Part shown: positions 8,102 to 17,522 of the stretch, piece after piece
How the letters are laid out: every line of letters starts with the position of its first letter
Position numbering within the stretch: position 1 is the first letter of the stretch
Assembly: GCA_039815465.1 (NCBI GenBank)
Contig: JBCBZG010000010.1
Coordinates: 53,669-117,668 of the forward strand
Length of the DNA: 64,000 nucleotides
Direction of reading: 5' to 3'
Source: Shimia_B sp039815465
Lineage (GTDB): Bacteria > Pseudomonadota > Alphaproteobacteria > Rhodobacterales > Rhodobacteraceae
Position numbers and translations under genes: made by a program
Notes under the pieces: model-generated
What the model was told of the DNA's origin: nothing
The model's database searches: none
Seen by the model: only the letters and a program-made list of their open reading frames with translations

Positions 8102-9472
8102 ATGGCAGAGCCAGATCCACAGATCGAAGAGGGCTACGAGCTCGACAACCAGCTCCTACCGCAGGTGCGCCTGGCCATGGCCGCAGGCGACCGCGCGCGG
8201 CTGGACGCGCTGTTTGAACCGCTCCACCCCGCCGACATCGCCGACCTTCTCGAACAGATGGAAAGCGGCACCCGGCGCGAACTGCTCGCCATGGCCGCGG
8301 AGATCGTCGATGGCGACGTCCTGACCGAAATCAGCGAAGGCCCGCGCGAAGAAATCATCGAATTCCTCCCCGCCGCGGTCCTGACAGAGGCCGTGCGCGA
8401 CCTCGACTCCGACGACGTTGTCGACATCCTCGAAGACCTCGGTGAACCGCAACAAGAGGTCATCCTAGAGGCGCTCGACGATGCCGACCGCGTCGCCGCC
8501 GAACAATCGCTCTCCTACCCCGAGGACTCCGCAGGCCGTCTCATGCAGCGGGAGGTCGTCATGGCCCCCGAACACTGGACCGTGGGGGAGGCCATCGACT
8601 ACATGCGCGCCTCCGAGGACCTGCCCGAGCATTTCTACCACATGATCCTCGTGGACCCGACGATGCGGCCCACAAGCTACGTGGCGCTCGGGCGCATCCT
8701 CGGCACCAAACGCGAGGTCAAGCTCGCCGACATCACCGAAGACAGCTTTCGCACCATCCCCGTCGACCAGGACGAGGCAGAGGTCGCCTATGCCTTCAAC
8801 CAGTACCACCTCATCAGCGTGCCCGTTGTTGACCAAAGCGATAGGCTCGTAGGTGTGATCACCATCGACGACGCGATGATCGTGCTCGACGAGGAACACG
8901 AAGAAGACATCCTGCGCCTCGCAGGCATCACCGAGGGCTCGCTCACCGACCGCGTGATCGCCACGACCAAGGCGCGCTTCCCCTGGCTCTTTGTGAACCT
9001 GATTACCGCGATCCTGGCGTCGCTCGTGATCGCGCAGTTTGACGCCGCCATCGCCCAGATCGTGGCGCTGGCCGTGCTGATGCCCATCGTGGCCTCCATG
9101 GGTGGCAACGCAGGAACGCAGTCGCTGACGGTGGCCGTACGCTCGATCGCAACGAAGGACCTGACCGGCGCCAATGTCTGGCGCGTGATCCGCCGCGAAT
9201 GCCTGGTGGGGCTCGTCAATGGCGTGATCTTTGCAGTGGTGATGGGGATCGTGGGCTTCGTCTGGTTCGGCTCGCCCGCGCTCGGCGCCGTGATCGCGGC
9301 GGCCATGGTGATCAACCTCGTGGTGGCGGGTCTGGCGGGGACGGCGATCCCCGTGGTGCTCGAACGCTTTGGCGTGGACCCGGCGCTGGCCTCTGGGGCG
9401 TTTGTGACCACCGTCACAGACGTCGTGGGCTTCTTCGCCTTCCTCGGCCTCGCCGCCGCGGTGCTACTATGA
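8102..9472 (+). CDS. mgtE: Magnesium transporter MgtE
   Basis: A 456-residue Mg2+ channel. The layout is an N-terminal helical superhelix domain (about 30-135) with repeated helical L-E-D-L patterns, paired CBS domains (about 140-265), a plug helix, then five membrane helices. GGNAGTQSLTV near residue 333 is the family's pore-region signature. The acidic cytosolic half senses intracellular Mg2+ and closes the pore. GGAG lies just before ATG 8102. Its stop overlaps the next ATG by four bases (ATGA), so it is probably translationally coupled to the cyclo-ligase gene. Confidence 0.95.
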   Translation: MAEPDPQIEEGYELDNQLLPQVRLAMAAGDRARLDALFEPLHPADIADLLEQMESGTRRELLAMAAEIVDGDVLTEISEGPREEIIEFLPAAVLTEAVRDLDSDDVVDILEDLGEPQQEVILEALDDADRVAAEQSLSYPEDSAGRLMQREVVMAPEHWTVGEAIDYMRASEDLPEHFYHMILVDPTMRPTSYVALGRILGTKREVKLADITEDSFRTIPVDQDEAEVAYAFNQYHLISVPVVDQSDRLVGVITIDDAMIVLDEEHEEDILRLAGITEGSLTDRVIATTKARFPWLFVNLITAILASLVIAQFDAAIAQIVALAVLMPIVASMGGNAGTQSLTVAVRSIATKDLTGANVWRVIRRECLVGLVNGVIFAVVMGIVGFVWFGSPALGAVIAAAMVINLVVAGLAGTAIPVVLERFGVDPALASGAFVTTVTDVVGFFAFLGLAAAVLL

Positions 9473-10071
9473 GCCTCGCCGCCGCGAAAAAGGCCGCGCG
9501 CCAAGCCGCCTTTGCCCGCCGCAAAGCCGCCCACGCCGCACGCGGCCCCGGCACGGCGGCGCTGCTTTCCAGCGTGCTTGCCGGCTACCGCGGCGCCCCA
9601 CTCGCGGGTTTCATGCCCATCAATACCGAAATCGACCCGCGCCCCACGATGGGTGAGGCCGCCGCCCACGGCCCCGTCGCCGTCCCTGTCATCACCGCCG
9701 CCGCCACCCCGCTCAAATTCGCCGCCTGGACCCCGGATACGGAGATGGTCGAAGGCGCATTCAAAGCCCAAATCCCCACCAACCCGACCTTCCTGACCCC
9801 CGAAATCGTCATCGTCCCCCTCGTGGCCTTCACCCGCACCGGGGGCCGCCTGGGCTATGGCGGCGGATTTTATGACCGCACGCTAGAACAGCTCCGCGCC
9901 GCCGCGCCGACCCTGGCCATCGGCTTTGCCTACGCCGCGCAAGAGGCTGACGCGCTGCCGCTCGAGCCCACAGACCAACCCCTCGACCTCATCGTCACAG
10001 AGGCGGAGATCATCGACCTCCGCTCGCCGCAAGCCTCACAGTCCCGGCGAACTCAGCGCCTCCGGGATTAA
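9469..10071 (+). CDS. fau: 5-formyltetrahydrofolate cyclo-ligase
   Basis: A 200-residue ATP-dependent enzyme that converts 5-formyl-THF to 5,10-methenyl-THF. GRLGYGGGFYDRTL near residues 125-138 is the signature phosphate/folate loop. The Lys/Arg-rich N-terminus (AAAKKAARQAAFARRKAAH) matches the family. ATG 9469 overlaps the mgtE stop by four bases; the open frame continues upstream only because mgtE is read in another frame. In alphaproteobacteria this gene commonly sits beside a YmdB-like phosphoesterase, as here. Confidence 0.93.
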   Translation: MSLAAAKKAARQAAFARRKAAHAARGPGTAALLSSVLAGYRGAPLAGFMPINTEIDPRPTMGEAAAHGPVAVPVITAAATPLKFAAWTPDTEMVEGAFKAQIPTNPTFLTPEIVIVPLVAFTRTGGRLGYGGGFYDRTLEQLRAAAPTLAIGFAYAAQEADALPLEPTDQPLDLIVTEAEIIDLRSPQASQSRRTQRLRD

Positions 10072-10072
10072 G

Positions 10073-10132
10073 TATTTGGGGAAGAAAGAAAGAGGGATTT
10101 TGCTTTCTTTCGTCCAAAAATACTTCCGCCGG
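10073..10132. repeat. Compact hairpin with AAGTATTT/AAATACTT ends
   Basis: AAGTATTT...GAAAGAAAG, a short loop, then CTTTCTTTC...AAAATACTT form a long imperfect hairpin immediately after the cyclo-ligase stop. The same ends, nearly identical, flank a 139-bp segment at 32005-32195. It may attenuate transcription into the next gene. Confidence 0.6.
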
Positions 10133-10190
10133 AGGCGATCCCGCCACCGGCCACCTTCCCAATCCCCCCCAAACGCTCTACCTGCGCCCC

Positions 10191-11009
10191 ATGCGCATCC
10201 TTTTTCTCGGCGACGTCATGGGCCGCTCCGGCCGGGCCGCTATCACAGGCCACCTGAAATCCCTCCGCGAGACGCTCAAGCTCGACTTCATCTGCGTGAA
10301 CGCAGAGAACGCGAGCGGGGGCGCGGGGCTCACGGGCGCCCATGCCAAAACGCTCCTCGACGCGGGCGCGGACTGCCTCACGCTGGGCGACCACGCCTTT
10401 GACCAAAAGGACATGCTCAGCTTTATCGAGACCGAGCCGCGCATCCTGCGCCCGCTCAACTTCGCCAAGGGCGCGCCGGGCCGCGGCGTGGCCGTGTTCG
10501 AGGCCACACGCGGGCGCAAAGTGCTCGTCGCCCAGATCCTAGGCCAAGTCTTCATGAAACGCCCCTTCGACGATCCGTTCTCCGCCGTCGACGCGATCTT
10601 TCAACGCCACAAACTAGGTGGCAGCGTGCAAGCCGCGCTCCTCGATATCCATGCGGAGGCCACGTCCGAGAAAATGGCTATGGGCCACTTCTGCGATGGC
10701 CGCGCGAGCCTCGTCGTCGGCACCCACACCCACGTCCCAACAGGGGACGCGCAAATCCTGCCTAAAGGCACCGCCTACATGACCGACGCGGGCATGTGCG
10801 GCGACTATAACTCCGTCATCGGCATGGACCCGGGCGAACCCCTGCGCCGCTTTATCACCGGCATGCCCAAAGCCCGCTTCACACCGGCCTTAGGGGAGGC
10901 GACGCTCGCAGGCGTCTACGTTGAAACCGACGACCAAACCGGGCGCGCCACCCATGTCGAACCGCTCCGCCATGGCGGGCGACTGACGGCGGCTGGTCCA
11001 ACGGCGTGA
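10191..11009 (+). CDS. YmdB-family metallophosphoesterase
   Basis: A 272-residue calcineurin-like phosphoesterase of the TIGR00282/YmdB family, whose Bacillus member hydrolyses 2',3'-cyclic nucleotides and affects biofilm and motility decisions. MRILFLGDVMGRSGR at the N-terminus carries the first metal Asp. Further ligands lie in NAENASGG (near 37), LGDHAFDQKD (near 66), and VGTHTHVPTGDA (near 179). The start follows the hairpin at 10073 and has only a weak ribosome-binding site. Its stop overlaps the next GTG start by four bases. Confidence 0.9.
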   Translation: MRILFLGDVMGRSGRAAITGHLKSLRETLKLDFICVNAENASGGAGLTGAHAKTLLDAGADCLTLGDHAFDQKDMLSFIETEPRILRPLNFAKGAPGRGVAVFEATRGRKVLVAQILGQVFMKRPFDDPFSAVDAIFQRHKLGGSVQAALLDIHAEATSEKMAMGHFCDGRASLVVGTHTHVPTGDAQILPKGTAYMTDAGMCGDYNSVIGMDPGEPLRRFITGMPKARFTPALGEATLAGVYVETDDQTGRATHVEPLRHGGRLTAAGPTA

Positions 11010-11956
11010 CGCAGGCTCCGACACGGGCCACGTCACGGGCAACGACACGGGCGCAACTCCTGGTCCTCTTTGGCATCCTCGTCATTTTGGGCGCAGGGTG
11101 GGGCATAACCGGACCGCTTGCGAAACTCGCAGTTTCCACCGGCTATAAGCATTTCGGGCTGATCTTTTGGCAGCTTACGATTGCAGTGGCGGTGCTGGGC
11201 ACGGTGACGGCCCTGCGCGGCAAGGGGATGCCGCTGACCCGCGGGACACTGCGCGTTTACCTGATGATCGCCTTTATCGGCACGATTATCCCGAACTCCG
11301 TGTCCTACGCGTCCTATGTGCACCTGCAATCTGGGCTCATGTCTGTGCTCTTGTCGCTCGTGCCCATGTTTGCCTTTCCGGTGGCGCTGGCCTTCGGGCT
11401 TGAACGGTTTTCCCTCGGGCGGCTTGCGGGGCTCGCCCTTGGGCTGGGCGGGGTGGCACTGATCGTGCTGCCCGATGCGAGCCTCCCCGAACCGGGCCTC
11501 GCGCTCTGGGTGCTGTTCGCGCTCCTCGCCCCGCTCTGCTACGCGTTCGAGGGCAATCTCGTCGCGCGCTTCGGCCTCGCGGGGCTCGACCCGGTACAAG
11601 CACTCTTCGGCGCCTCGGTGCTGGGCGCGGCCATCGCGCTGCCGCTTGCGCTGGCCACCGGGCAGTTCATCGACCCCCGCGGCCCCTACACCGTGGCCGA
11701 TGCGGCCATCCTGGGGTCTGGCTTCGTCCATGCCTGCGTCTATTCCACCTATGTCTGGCTCGTGGGCCGCGCGGGCCCGACATTCGCCGTGCAAGTCAGC
11801 TACCTCGTCACCGGCTTCGGCGTGCTCTGGGCGCTTCTCTTGCTGGGGGAGGCCTATTCCCCCTTCCTCTGGGGCGCGCTCGCGCTCATGTTCCTGGGCA
11901 TGGCGCTCGTCCAACCGCGCCCCAAAACCGCACAGTTGCAGAGCGCCGAACCTTAG
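11006..11956 (+). CDS. EamA/DMT-family transporter
   Basis: A 316-residue, ten-helix permease with two EamA repeats: the first begins LLVLFGILVILGAGWGITGP near residue 13 and the second near residue 165. It starts with GTG 11006 inside the preceding stop (GTGA), so it is coupled to ymdB. It differs clearly from the 3.3 kb EamA protein. Substrate unknown; efflux of a metabolite is the family default. Confidence 0.87.
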   Translation: MTQAPTRATSRATTRAQLLVLFGILVILGAGWGITGPLAKLAVSTGYKHFGLIFWQLTIAVAVLGTVTALRGKGMPLTRGTLRVYLMIAFIGTIIPNSVSYASYVHLQSGLMSVLLSLVPMFAFPVALAFGLERFSLGRLAGLALGLGGVALIVLPDASLPEPGLALWVLFALLAPLCYAFEGNLVARFGLAGLDPVQALFGASVLGAAIALPLALATGQFIDPRGPYTVADAAILGSGFVHACVYSTYVWLVGRAGPTFAVQVSYLVTGFGVLWALLLLGEAYSPFLWGALALMFLGMALVQPRPKTAQLQSAEP

Positions 11957-12001
11957 GCGATGCTGGCACCAACCCGCTGACCCCCGCTGCGGAGAGTGCC
12001 C

Positions 12002-13786
12002 GTGGTGACCTCCCTCACCCTTCCTGACACCGCCCACCCCCTCCTCGCCCTGGCGACCGTGGCGGTCATGTTCGTGCTTTTCGTGCGCGAAACCTACCCG
12101 ACGGAGGTCGTGGCCATCGCAGGCGCCGCAGCGCTCCTGGCCCTGGGCGTGCTGCCCTATGCCGACGCGCTCGCCGTCCTGTCCAACCCCGCCCCCTGGA
12201 CCATCGCGGCGATGTTCGTGCTGATGGGCGCGCTGGTGCGCACGGGCGCGCTCCATGCCTTTACGCTCTACGCCGACGCGCGCGCCAGAACGCACCCGGT
12301 GGTGGCGGTGGGGCTGCTCATGGGTTTTGTGATCATCGCCTCGGCGTTCGTGTCGAACACCCCCGTGGTCGTCGTCATGATCCCGGTCTTTGTGCAACTG
12401 GCGCGCACGCTGGGACTTGCGGCCTCCAAACTGCTCATCCCGCTCTCCTACGCGGCCATCCTGGGCGGCACGCTCACGCTCATCGGGACCTCCACGAACC
12501 TGCTCGTCGACGGCGTGGCCCGCGACCAGGGGCTTGCGGCCTTTTCGATCTTTGAGGTCACACCTCTCGGCCTCGTGCTCGTGGCCTGGGGCATGATCTA
12601 CCTGCGCTTCGTGGCCCCCCGCCTTCTGCCAGAACGCGCCTCCATGGCCGCGATGCTGTCGGACCGCTCCAAGATGAAGTTCTTTACCGAGGTCGCCGTG
12701 CCCGAAGGCTCCGCACTCATCGGGCAGGAGGCGCGCCAGGTCGACCTCTTCCGCCGCGACGGCGTGCGCCTCGTGGACGTGCTGCGCGGCGACGCCTCCC
12801 TGCGCCGCGACCTGAGCGCCGTGACGCTCCAGGCTGGCGACCGTGTGGTCCTCAGAACCCAAATGTCGGAGCTCTTGGGCCTCCAAGCCTCCCGCGATGT
12901 CAAAATGGTCGACAAGCTCAGCTCCGTCGCGACCACAACGGTGGAGGTGCTGATCACCCCCGGCGCGCGCCTCGTGGGCCGCTCGCTCGGCGCGCTCCGA
13001 CTGCGGCGCCGCTACGGCGTCTACCCGCTCGCCGTCCACCGCCGCTCTGAGAACATCGGGCGCCAGCTCGACGACCTCGTGGTGCAAGTGGGCGACACCC
13101 TGTTGCTCGAAGGCGCGCCCGATGACATCGCGCGCCTGGCCGCCGATATGGGCCTCGTCGATGTCTCCCAACCGTCGGACCGCGCCTACCGCCGCGCCCA
13201 CGCCCCTGTCGTGCTCGCAGCCATGGCCGCGCTCGTGGCGCTCGCTGGGCTCGGCGTCGCGCCGATCTTCCTCCTCGCGGTGCTCGCGGTGGCCATCGTG
13301 CTCCTGACCCGCGCCATCGACGCCGATGAAGCGTTTTCGTTCGTCGACGGGCGCCTCCTCGCGCTGATCTTTGCGATGCTGGCCATCGGCGCCGCGTTGG
13401 AAGCCTCCGGCGCCGTGGCCCTCATCGTCAACGCCGTAGCCCCCGCCCTCAGCGGCCTGCCACCCTTCCTCATCATCTGGGCGGTCTACCTGCTCACATC
13501 CGTGCTGACAGAAACGGTCTCCAACAACGCCGTGGCAGTCGTCGTCACCCCCATCGCTATCGGCCTGGCGGGCGCCATGGGGCTTGACCCCCGTCCGCTC
13601 GTGGTGGCCGTCATGGTCGCCGCCTCCTGCAGCTTCGCGACCCCCATCGGCTACCAAACGAATATGCTGGTCTACGGGCCGGGCGGCTACAAATTCTCCG
13701 ACTTCCTGCGCGTCGGCATCCCGCTGAACCTCAGCACAGGGATCATCGCCTCCGCCGTCATTCCCCTCATCTGGCCTCTTACCTAA
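12002..13786 (+). CDS. SLC13-family permease with TrkA-C domains
   Basis: About 594 residues: an SLC13/arsenite-permease-like membrane domain split by two cytoplasmic TrkA-C (RCK_C) domains at about 230-390. Transport signatures occur as a pair, SNTPVVVV / GTSTNLLVDG in the first half and ETVSNNAVAVVV / IGYQTNMLVYGPGGYKFSD in the second. Such proteins carry sulfate, dicarboxylates or similar anions, with the TrkA-C part giving nucleotide or ligand control. The frame opens at GTG 11996, but the GGAG there would overlap it, so GTG 12002 or 12005 is preferred. It converges on a second protein of the same layout. Confidence 0.88.
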   Translation: MVTSLTLPDTAHPLLALATVAVMFVLFVRETYPTEVVAIAGAAALLALGVLPYADALAVLSNPAPWTIAAMFVLMGALVRTGALHAFTLYADARARTHPVVAVGLLMGFVIIASAFVSNTPVVVVMIPVFVQLARTLGLAASKLLIPLSYAAILGGTLTLIGTSTNLLVDGVARDQGLAAFSIFEVTPLGLVLVAWGMIYLRFVAPRLLPERASMAAMLSDRSKMKFFTEVAVPEGSALIGQEARQVDLFRRDGVRLVDVLRGDASLRRDLSAVTLQAGDRVVLRTQMSELLGLQASRDVKMVDKLSSVATTTVEVLITPGARLVGRSLGALRLRRRYGVYPLAVHRRSENIGRQLDDLVVQVGDTLLLEGAPDDIARLAADMGLVDVSQPSDRAYRRAHAPVVLAAMAALVALAGLGVAPIFLLAVLAVAIVLLTRAIDADEAFSFVDGRLLALIFAMLAIGAALEASGAVALIVNAVAPALSGLPPFLIIWAVYLLTSVLTETVSNNAVAVVVTPIAIGLAGAMGLDPRPLVVAVMVAASCSFATPIGYQTNMLVYGPGGYKFSDFLRVGIPLNLSTGIIASAVIPLIWPLT

Positions 13787-13849
13787 TGGACTCCGGGCGG
13801 GCGGGTGCGATGCGGCGCACGCCGCGAGCGTCCGAACCGCGCGGAAATG

Positions 13850-15628
13850 TCAGAGCGGCCACACCACCAGCAATGTCGGAATAGACACCGCCACGATCAG
13901 CAGCTCCAGCGGCAACCCCATCCGCCAGTAGTCCCCAAAACTGTAGCCCCCCGGCCCCAGGATCAGCGTGTTATTCTTGTGCCCAATCGGCGTCAGAAAC
14001 GCCGCCGACGCCGACACCGCCACAGCCATCAAGAACGGGTCCGGCGACACCCCCAGCGTCAGCGCCATCTCAATCCCAACAGGTGCCGCCACAATGGTCG
14101 TGGCCGTGTTGTTGAGCACATCGCTCAGCGTCATCGTCACCACCATGAGCACCGTGAGGATCACCCAAGGCGGCAACCCCTCCGTGACACTGATCAAGGC
14201 GCCTGCAATCAGCTCCGTCCCACCGGAGGTCTCCAACGCTGCCCCCAGCGGGATCATGGAGCCCAGAAGCACCACCACAGGCCATTCGATATGCTCGTAG
14301 ATCTCCGAAAGCGGCAGAATCCGCGTCAGCACATAGCCCACCACCACGAGCCCCAGCGCAATCGGCAAATACACGAGCCCAAGCGCCGCCGCCGCCACCG
14401 CGGCCACGAAAATCCCGATGGCCAGCCAGGTCTTTGACGTATCCGTCACCGCGAGTCCCCGGTCGGCCAGGGGCAAACAGCCCAACCAGTCCGTCACGTC
14501 ATCGGCCGCCTCGCTGGGGCACAAGATCAGCAGGATGTCCCCCGCTTCCACCCGCGTTTTGCGGATCTGCTGCGTGATCCGCCGCCCCTGACGCGCGATG
14601 CCCATCAGGATCGCCCCCTGCCGCCAGGCGAGACCCACGGCTTGGGCGGTCTTGCCCCGGATGCGCGCGGTCTCGGGCACGACGACCTCGATGACCGTCA
14701 GCCCCTCCCCCGCGGCCTTCAACGCCTCTTCGCGGCCCGCGTCCGAAAACGCGAGCCCGAGGTTCGAGCGAAACTCATCAAGCGCCTCCGGCGTGGCCTC
14801 CAGCACCAGCGCATCGCCCGCCGCAAGCGCCGCTGACTGCGCACGCCCATAGCGCCGCTTGCCGCCGCGCATGAGCCCGAGGATCGCCACATCCGCCTTC
14901 TCCGCGTCTTCCGCGAGGTCTCTGAGCCGTTGCCCGACCAGCCTGCTGCCCTCCGGCACGGTGAGCTCCGCGATGTAGGGCGCAAAATCATCAGCGATGG
15001 AGGCCGCATCGCGGGCCTCTTTGCGCGGGATCAGCCGCCAGCCCACAAGCGCCACAAAGGCCAGCCCCGTGACCGCCGCCACCCCGCCCACGGGCGCGAA
15101 ATCAAACATCCGAAACGGCTCGCCCAAGGCCTCCTCCCGGATGGAGGCGATGATGATGTTGGGCGGCGTCCCGATCAGCGTGGCCATACCCCCCAGAATG
15201 GTAGCGAAGGAAAGCGGCATAAGCGTCAGCCCCACCGCGCGCCCCGCCTTCCGCGCGGTCTGAATGTCCACAGGCATGAGCAATGCCAACGCCGCCACGT
15301 TGTTCATGAACGCCGACATAACGCCGCCCACGGCCCCCATTAGCGTGATATGCCCGCCCAACCCGCGCTCCGGGTTCACCAGCGAGCGCGTGATGAGCAG
15401 CACCGCCCCCGAACGCACAAGCCCGGCCGAGACGATCAGCACCAGCGCCACCACAATCGTCGCCGGGTGCCCAAAGCCCGCAAACGCGTCCGCACCCGGG
15501 ACCACGCCCAGCACCACCCCCACCAAAAGCGCTGAAAACGCCACAAGATCATAGCGAAACCGCCCCCAGATTAGGAGCGCGAAGACCGCACCAAAGAGGC
15601 TAAAAAGGATGATTTGGTCTGAGGTCAT
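13850..15628 (-). CDS. SLC13-family permease with TrkA-C domains (second copy)
   Basis: 592 residues with the same architecture as its convergent neighbour: membrane half, two TrkA-C domains (about 215-390), membrane half. Its signature loops differ: SAFMNNVAALALLMP, GTPPNIIIAS, LNNTATTIVAAPVGIE and IGHKNNTLILGPGGYSFGDY. The MNN/TPPN and LNN/HKNN pairs differ from the SNT/STN set next door, so the two probably move different anions. Starts at ATG 15628. Identity to the neighbour is low by eye outside the signatures, suggesting old divergence rather than recent duplication. Confidence 0.88.
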   Translation of the reverse strand: MTSDQIILFSLFGAVFALLIWGRFRYDLVAFSALLVGVVLGVVPGADAFAGFGHPATIVVALVLIVSAGLVRSGAVLLITRSLVNPERGLGGHITLMGAVGGVMSAFMNNVAALALLMPVDIQTARKAGRAVGLTLMPLSFATILGGMATLIGTPPNIIIASIREEALGEPFRMFDFAPVGGVAAVTGLAFVALVGWRLIPRKEARDAASIADDFAPYIAELTVPEGSRLVGQRLRDLAEDAEKADVAILGLMRGGKRRYGRAQSAALAAGDALVLEATPEALDEFRSNLGLAFSDAGREEALKAAGEGLTVIEVVVPETARIRGKTAQAVGLAWRQGAILMGIARQGRRITQQIRKTRVEAGDILLILCPSEAADDVTDWLGCLPLADRGLAVTDTSKTWLAIGIFVAAVAAAALGLVYLPIALGLVVVGYVLTRILPLSEIYEHIEWPVVVLLGSMIPLGAALETSGGTELIAGALISVTEGLPPWVILTVLMVVTMTLSDVLNNTATTIVAAPVGIEMALTLGVSPDPFLMAVAVSASAAFLTPIGHKNNTLILGPGGYSFGDYWRMGLPLELLIVAVSIPTLLVVWPL

Positions 15629-15664
15629 AAACCAACGCTAACGGGCCCAGCCCCCGGCGTCACG

Positions 15665-16153
15665 CTATAGGTGCGGACCCTTGGGCTGGCGACCCTCCTC
15701 CTGCATCTTGTCGATGGTGGCGGCGGTAGTCGGCATAAAGCGCCCGCGCGGCTTGGCCTGGGCCCACCATTGCCGCGCGCCAGGGCTGCGCAAGTGGTCG
15801 AGCATGAGGTTGTGAACGGCGATATCGAGGTCGCGCATGGCCCGCGGCACGGTGCCCGAATGTTTGTCGAAATTGCCGATGATGTGGATGCCCTGCTCAA
15901 GCCAGTTGCCATAGGTCAGCTTTTCAGCCGCGCTCAAACCCGCGTAATCGGCACTGCCGCGCATGATCAGATCCGCCATCACAGGGTCATTGGTGGTGGC
16001 CTTAAACGCCGTCAGCGATTCGAGCAGATGGCGCCAATTCGCCAACCCCGTCTCCCGATTCTGCACCCGCAGCTCAAACGCGAGAAAAAGCAGCGACGCA
16101 ATCACGCCCGCGGCGGCAACGAGATCGGCTATGGCGGCGAGTGTTTGGATCAT
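15665..16153 (-). CDS. Hypothetical single-helix membrane protein
   Basis: 162 residues, not assigned to a named family. MIQTLAAIADLVAAAGVIASLLFLAFELR forms one N-terminal membrane helix, followed by about 130 soluble residues rich in Trp, His and Met. ATG 16153 is chosen over the longer frame to 16285 because GAGGACG precedes it and the helix then starts at the N-terminus. Small proteins with this helix-plus-soluble layout are common in marine Proteobacteria, function unknown. It diverges from yebC. Confidence 0.7.
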   Translation of the reverse strand: MIQTLAAIADLVAAAGVIASLLFLAFELRVQNRETGLANWRHLLESLTAFKATTNDPVMADLIMRGSADYAGLSAAEKLTYGNWLEQGIHIIGNFDKHSGTVPRAMRDLDIAVHNLMLDHLRSPGARQWWAQAKPRGRFMPTTAATIDKMQEEGRQPKGPHL

Positions 16154-16260
16154 GGCATCGTCCTCGTGCAAATCACGTGGGAGCGCACGGCTCCCTTGCG
16201 ACCGGTTCTGTCCCTGTCCTATACACCGCGCGCAGCACGTGACGCTACGAGGAGAGACGC

Positions 16261-17013
16261 ATGGCCGGCCATTCCAAATGGGCAAACATCCAGCACCGTA
16301 AAGGACGCCAGGATAAACTGCGCGCCAAGCTCTTTTCGAAACTCTCCAAGGAGATCACGATCGCCGCCAAAATGGGCGACCCCGACCCTGAGAAAAACCC
16401 CCGCCTGCGCCTGGCCGTGAAAGAGGCCAAGTCGCAATCCATGCCCAAAGACAACATCGAACGCGCGATCAAAAAATCTGTGGCGGGCGAGGGCGATGAT
16501 TACGAGGAAATCCGGTACGAAGGCTACGGGCCCGGCGGCATCGCCATCATCGTCGAAGCGCTGACCGACAACCGCAACCGGACGGCATCTACCGTCCGCT
16601 CGACCTTTGGCAAGCATGGCGGAAACCTGGGGGAAACGGGCTCCGTGAGCTTCATGTTCGACCGCAAGGGCGAGGTCGTCTACCCCAGCGAAGCGGGCGA
16701 TGAGGACACCGTGATGATGGCCGCACTCGAAGCGGGCGCCGATGATGTCGAGACGTCAGAGGACGGCCACTTTATCTACTGCGCCGACACAGAGCTCGCC
16801 GCCGTCTCCGACGCGCTCGAGGGCGACCTGGGCGAGGCCACGTCGACAAAGCTCGTCTGGAAACCACAAACGACGACCGAGCTCGACCTCGACGGCGTGC
16901 AAAAAGTGATGCGCCTCATCGACGTGCTCGAAGACGACGACGACGTCCAACGCGTCACTGCCAACCTAGAAGTCAGCGACGCCGTCGCAGCTGAGCTGGA
17001 AGCAGCGGAGTAA
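16261..17013 (+). CDS. YebC/PmpR-family transcriptional regulator
   Basis: 250 residues, the usual length. The N-terminus MAGHSKWANIQHRKGRQDK is diagnostic. The AMPKDNIERAIKK-like segment (here SMPKDNIERAIKK, near 60) and GYGPGGIAIIVEALTDNRNR (near 87) follow. The family includes DNA-binding regulators and the mitochondrial translational activator TACO1; recent work on bacterial members points to easing ribosome stalling at prolines. GAGGAGAG precedes the ATG. In many alphaproteobacteria it neighbours ruvC, but not here. Confidence 0.93.
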   Translation: MAGHSKWANIQHRKGRQDKLRAKLFSKLSKEITIAAKMGDPDPEKNPRLRLAVKEAKSQSMPKDNIERAIKKSVAGEGDDYEEIRYEGYGPGGIAIIVEALTDNRNRTASTVRSTFGKHGGNLGETGSVSFMFDRKGEVVYPSEAGDEDTVMMAALEAGADDVETSEDGHFIYCADTELAAVSDALEGDLGEATSTKLVWKPQTTTELDLDGVQKVMRLIDVLEDDDDVQRVTANLEVSDAVAAELEAAE

Positions 17014-17236
17014 AGGGCGGGCGCTGGCGCGTACGCGCTGGACGGCCTGGCCCGCGAGACGCGCAACAAGGGCGTGCCGACCGCATCGGGGCAAAGCCTC
17101 GACCGAGCCAAGTGCGCTTGCGCCAACCCCGACCCCCTCCAAGCTCAGTTATCCCTGCCCGGCGCCGCACGCCCAGGCAACGCAGCCCCCACAGCTCCTC
17201 AAACCACCCAAAACCCCGCGCCCCTCTCCCCGCTCA

Positions 17237-17522
17237 GCGCCAAAAGTTTTCGCAAAACTTTTCCATGCGCGGCGGTGGCGCGCTGCGCGCGAGCACGCCA
17301 ATGGCGCCACCCACCTCACAGCTTATCGCACAACGCCCCCTCCCCGCGCGGGGCGCCAAAAGTTTTTGAAAAACTTTTCCGTGCGCGGCGGTGGCGCGCT
17401 GCGCGCGAGCTCGCCAAAAGCGCCACCCTCCTCACAGCCTAACGCGGAACGCCCCCTCCCCACGCAGCGCCAAAAGTTTTTGAAAAACTTTTCCGTGCGC
17501 GGCGGTGGCGCGCTCGGCGCGT
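17237..17522. repeat. Three tandem units of about 115 bp, each with an AT-centred hairpin
   Basis: Units start at 17237, 17353 and 17467 (periods 116 and 114 bp). Each opens GCGCCAAAAGTTTT and contains a perfect hairpin: AAAAGTTTT-CGC-AAAACTTTT in the first, AAAAGTTTTT-G-AAAAACTTTT in the second and third. GCGCGGCGGTGGCGCGCT follows in each. The third unit is cut short at the end of the 8-oxoguanine deaminase gene. An inverted copy is at 4227-4268. The 508-bp gap 17014-17521 holds nothing else I can support. Confidence 0.85.

Noticed and set aside
11033..13657. An 874-codon minus-strand open frame
   Set aside because: It runs antisense to the EamA and SLC13 genes, is His/Arg/Gly/Glu-rich with no domain, and arises from high third-codon GC.
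17237..17522. Possible CRISPR array (three repeated units)
   Set aside because: Units are about 115 bp, spacers are not unique, and no cas genes are present.
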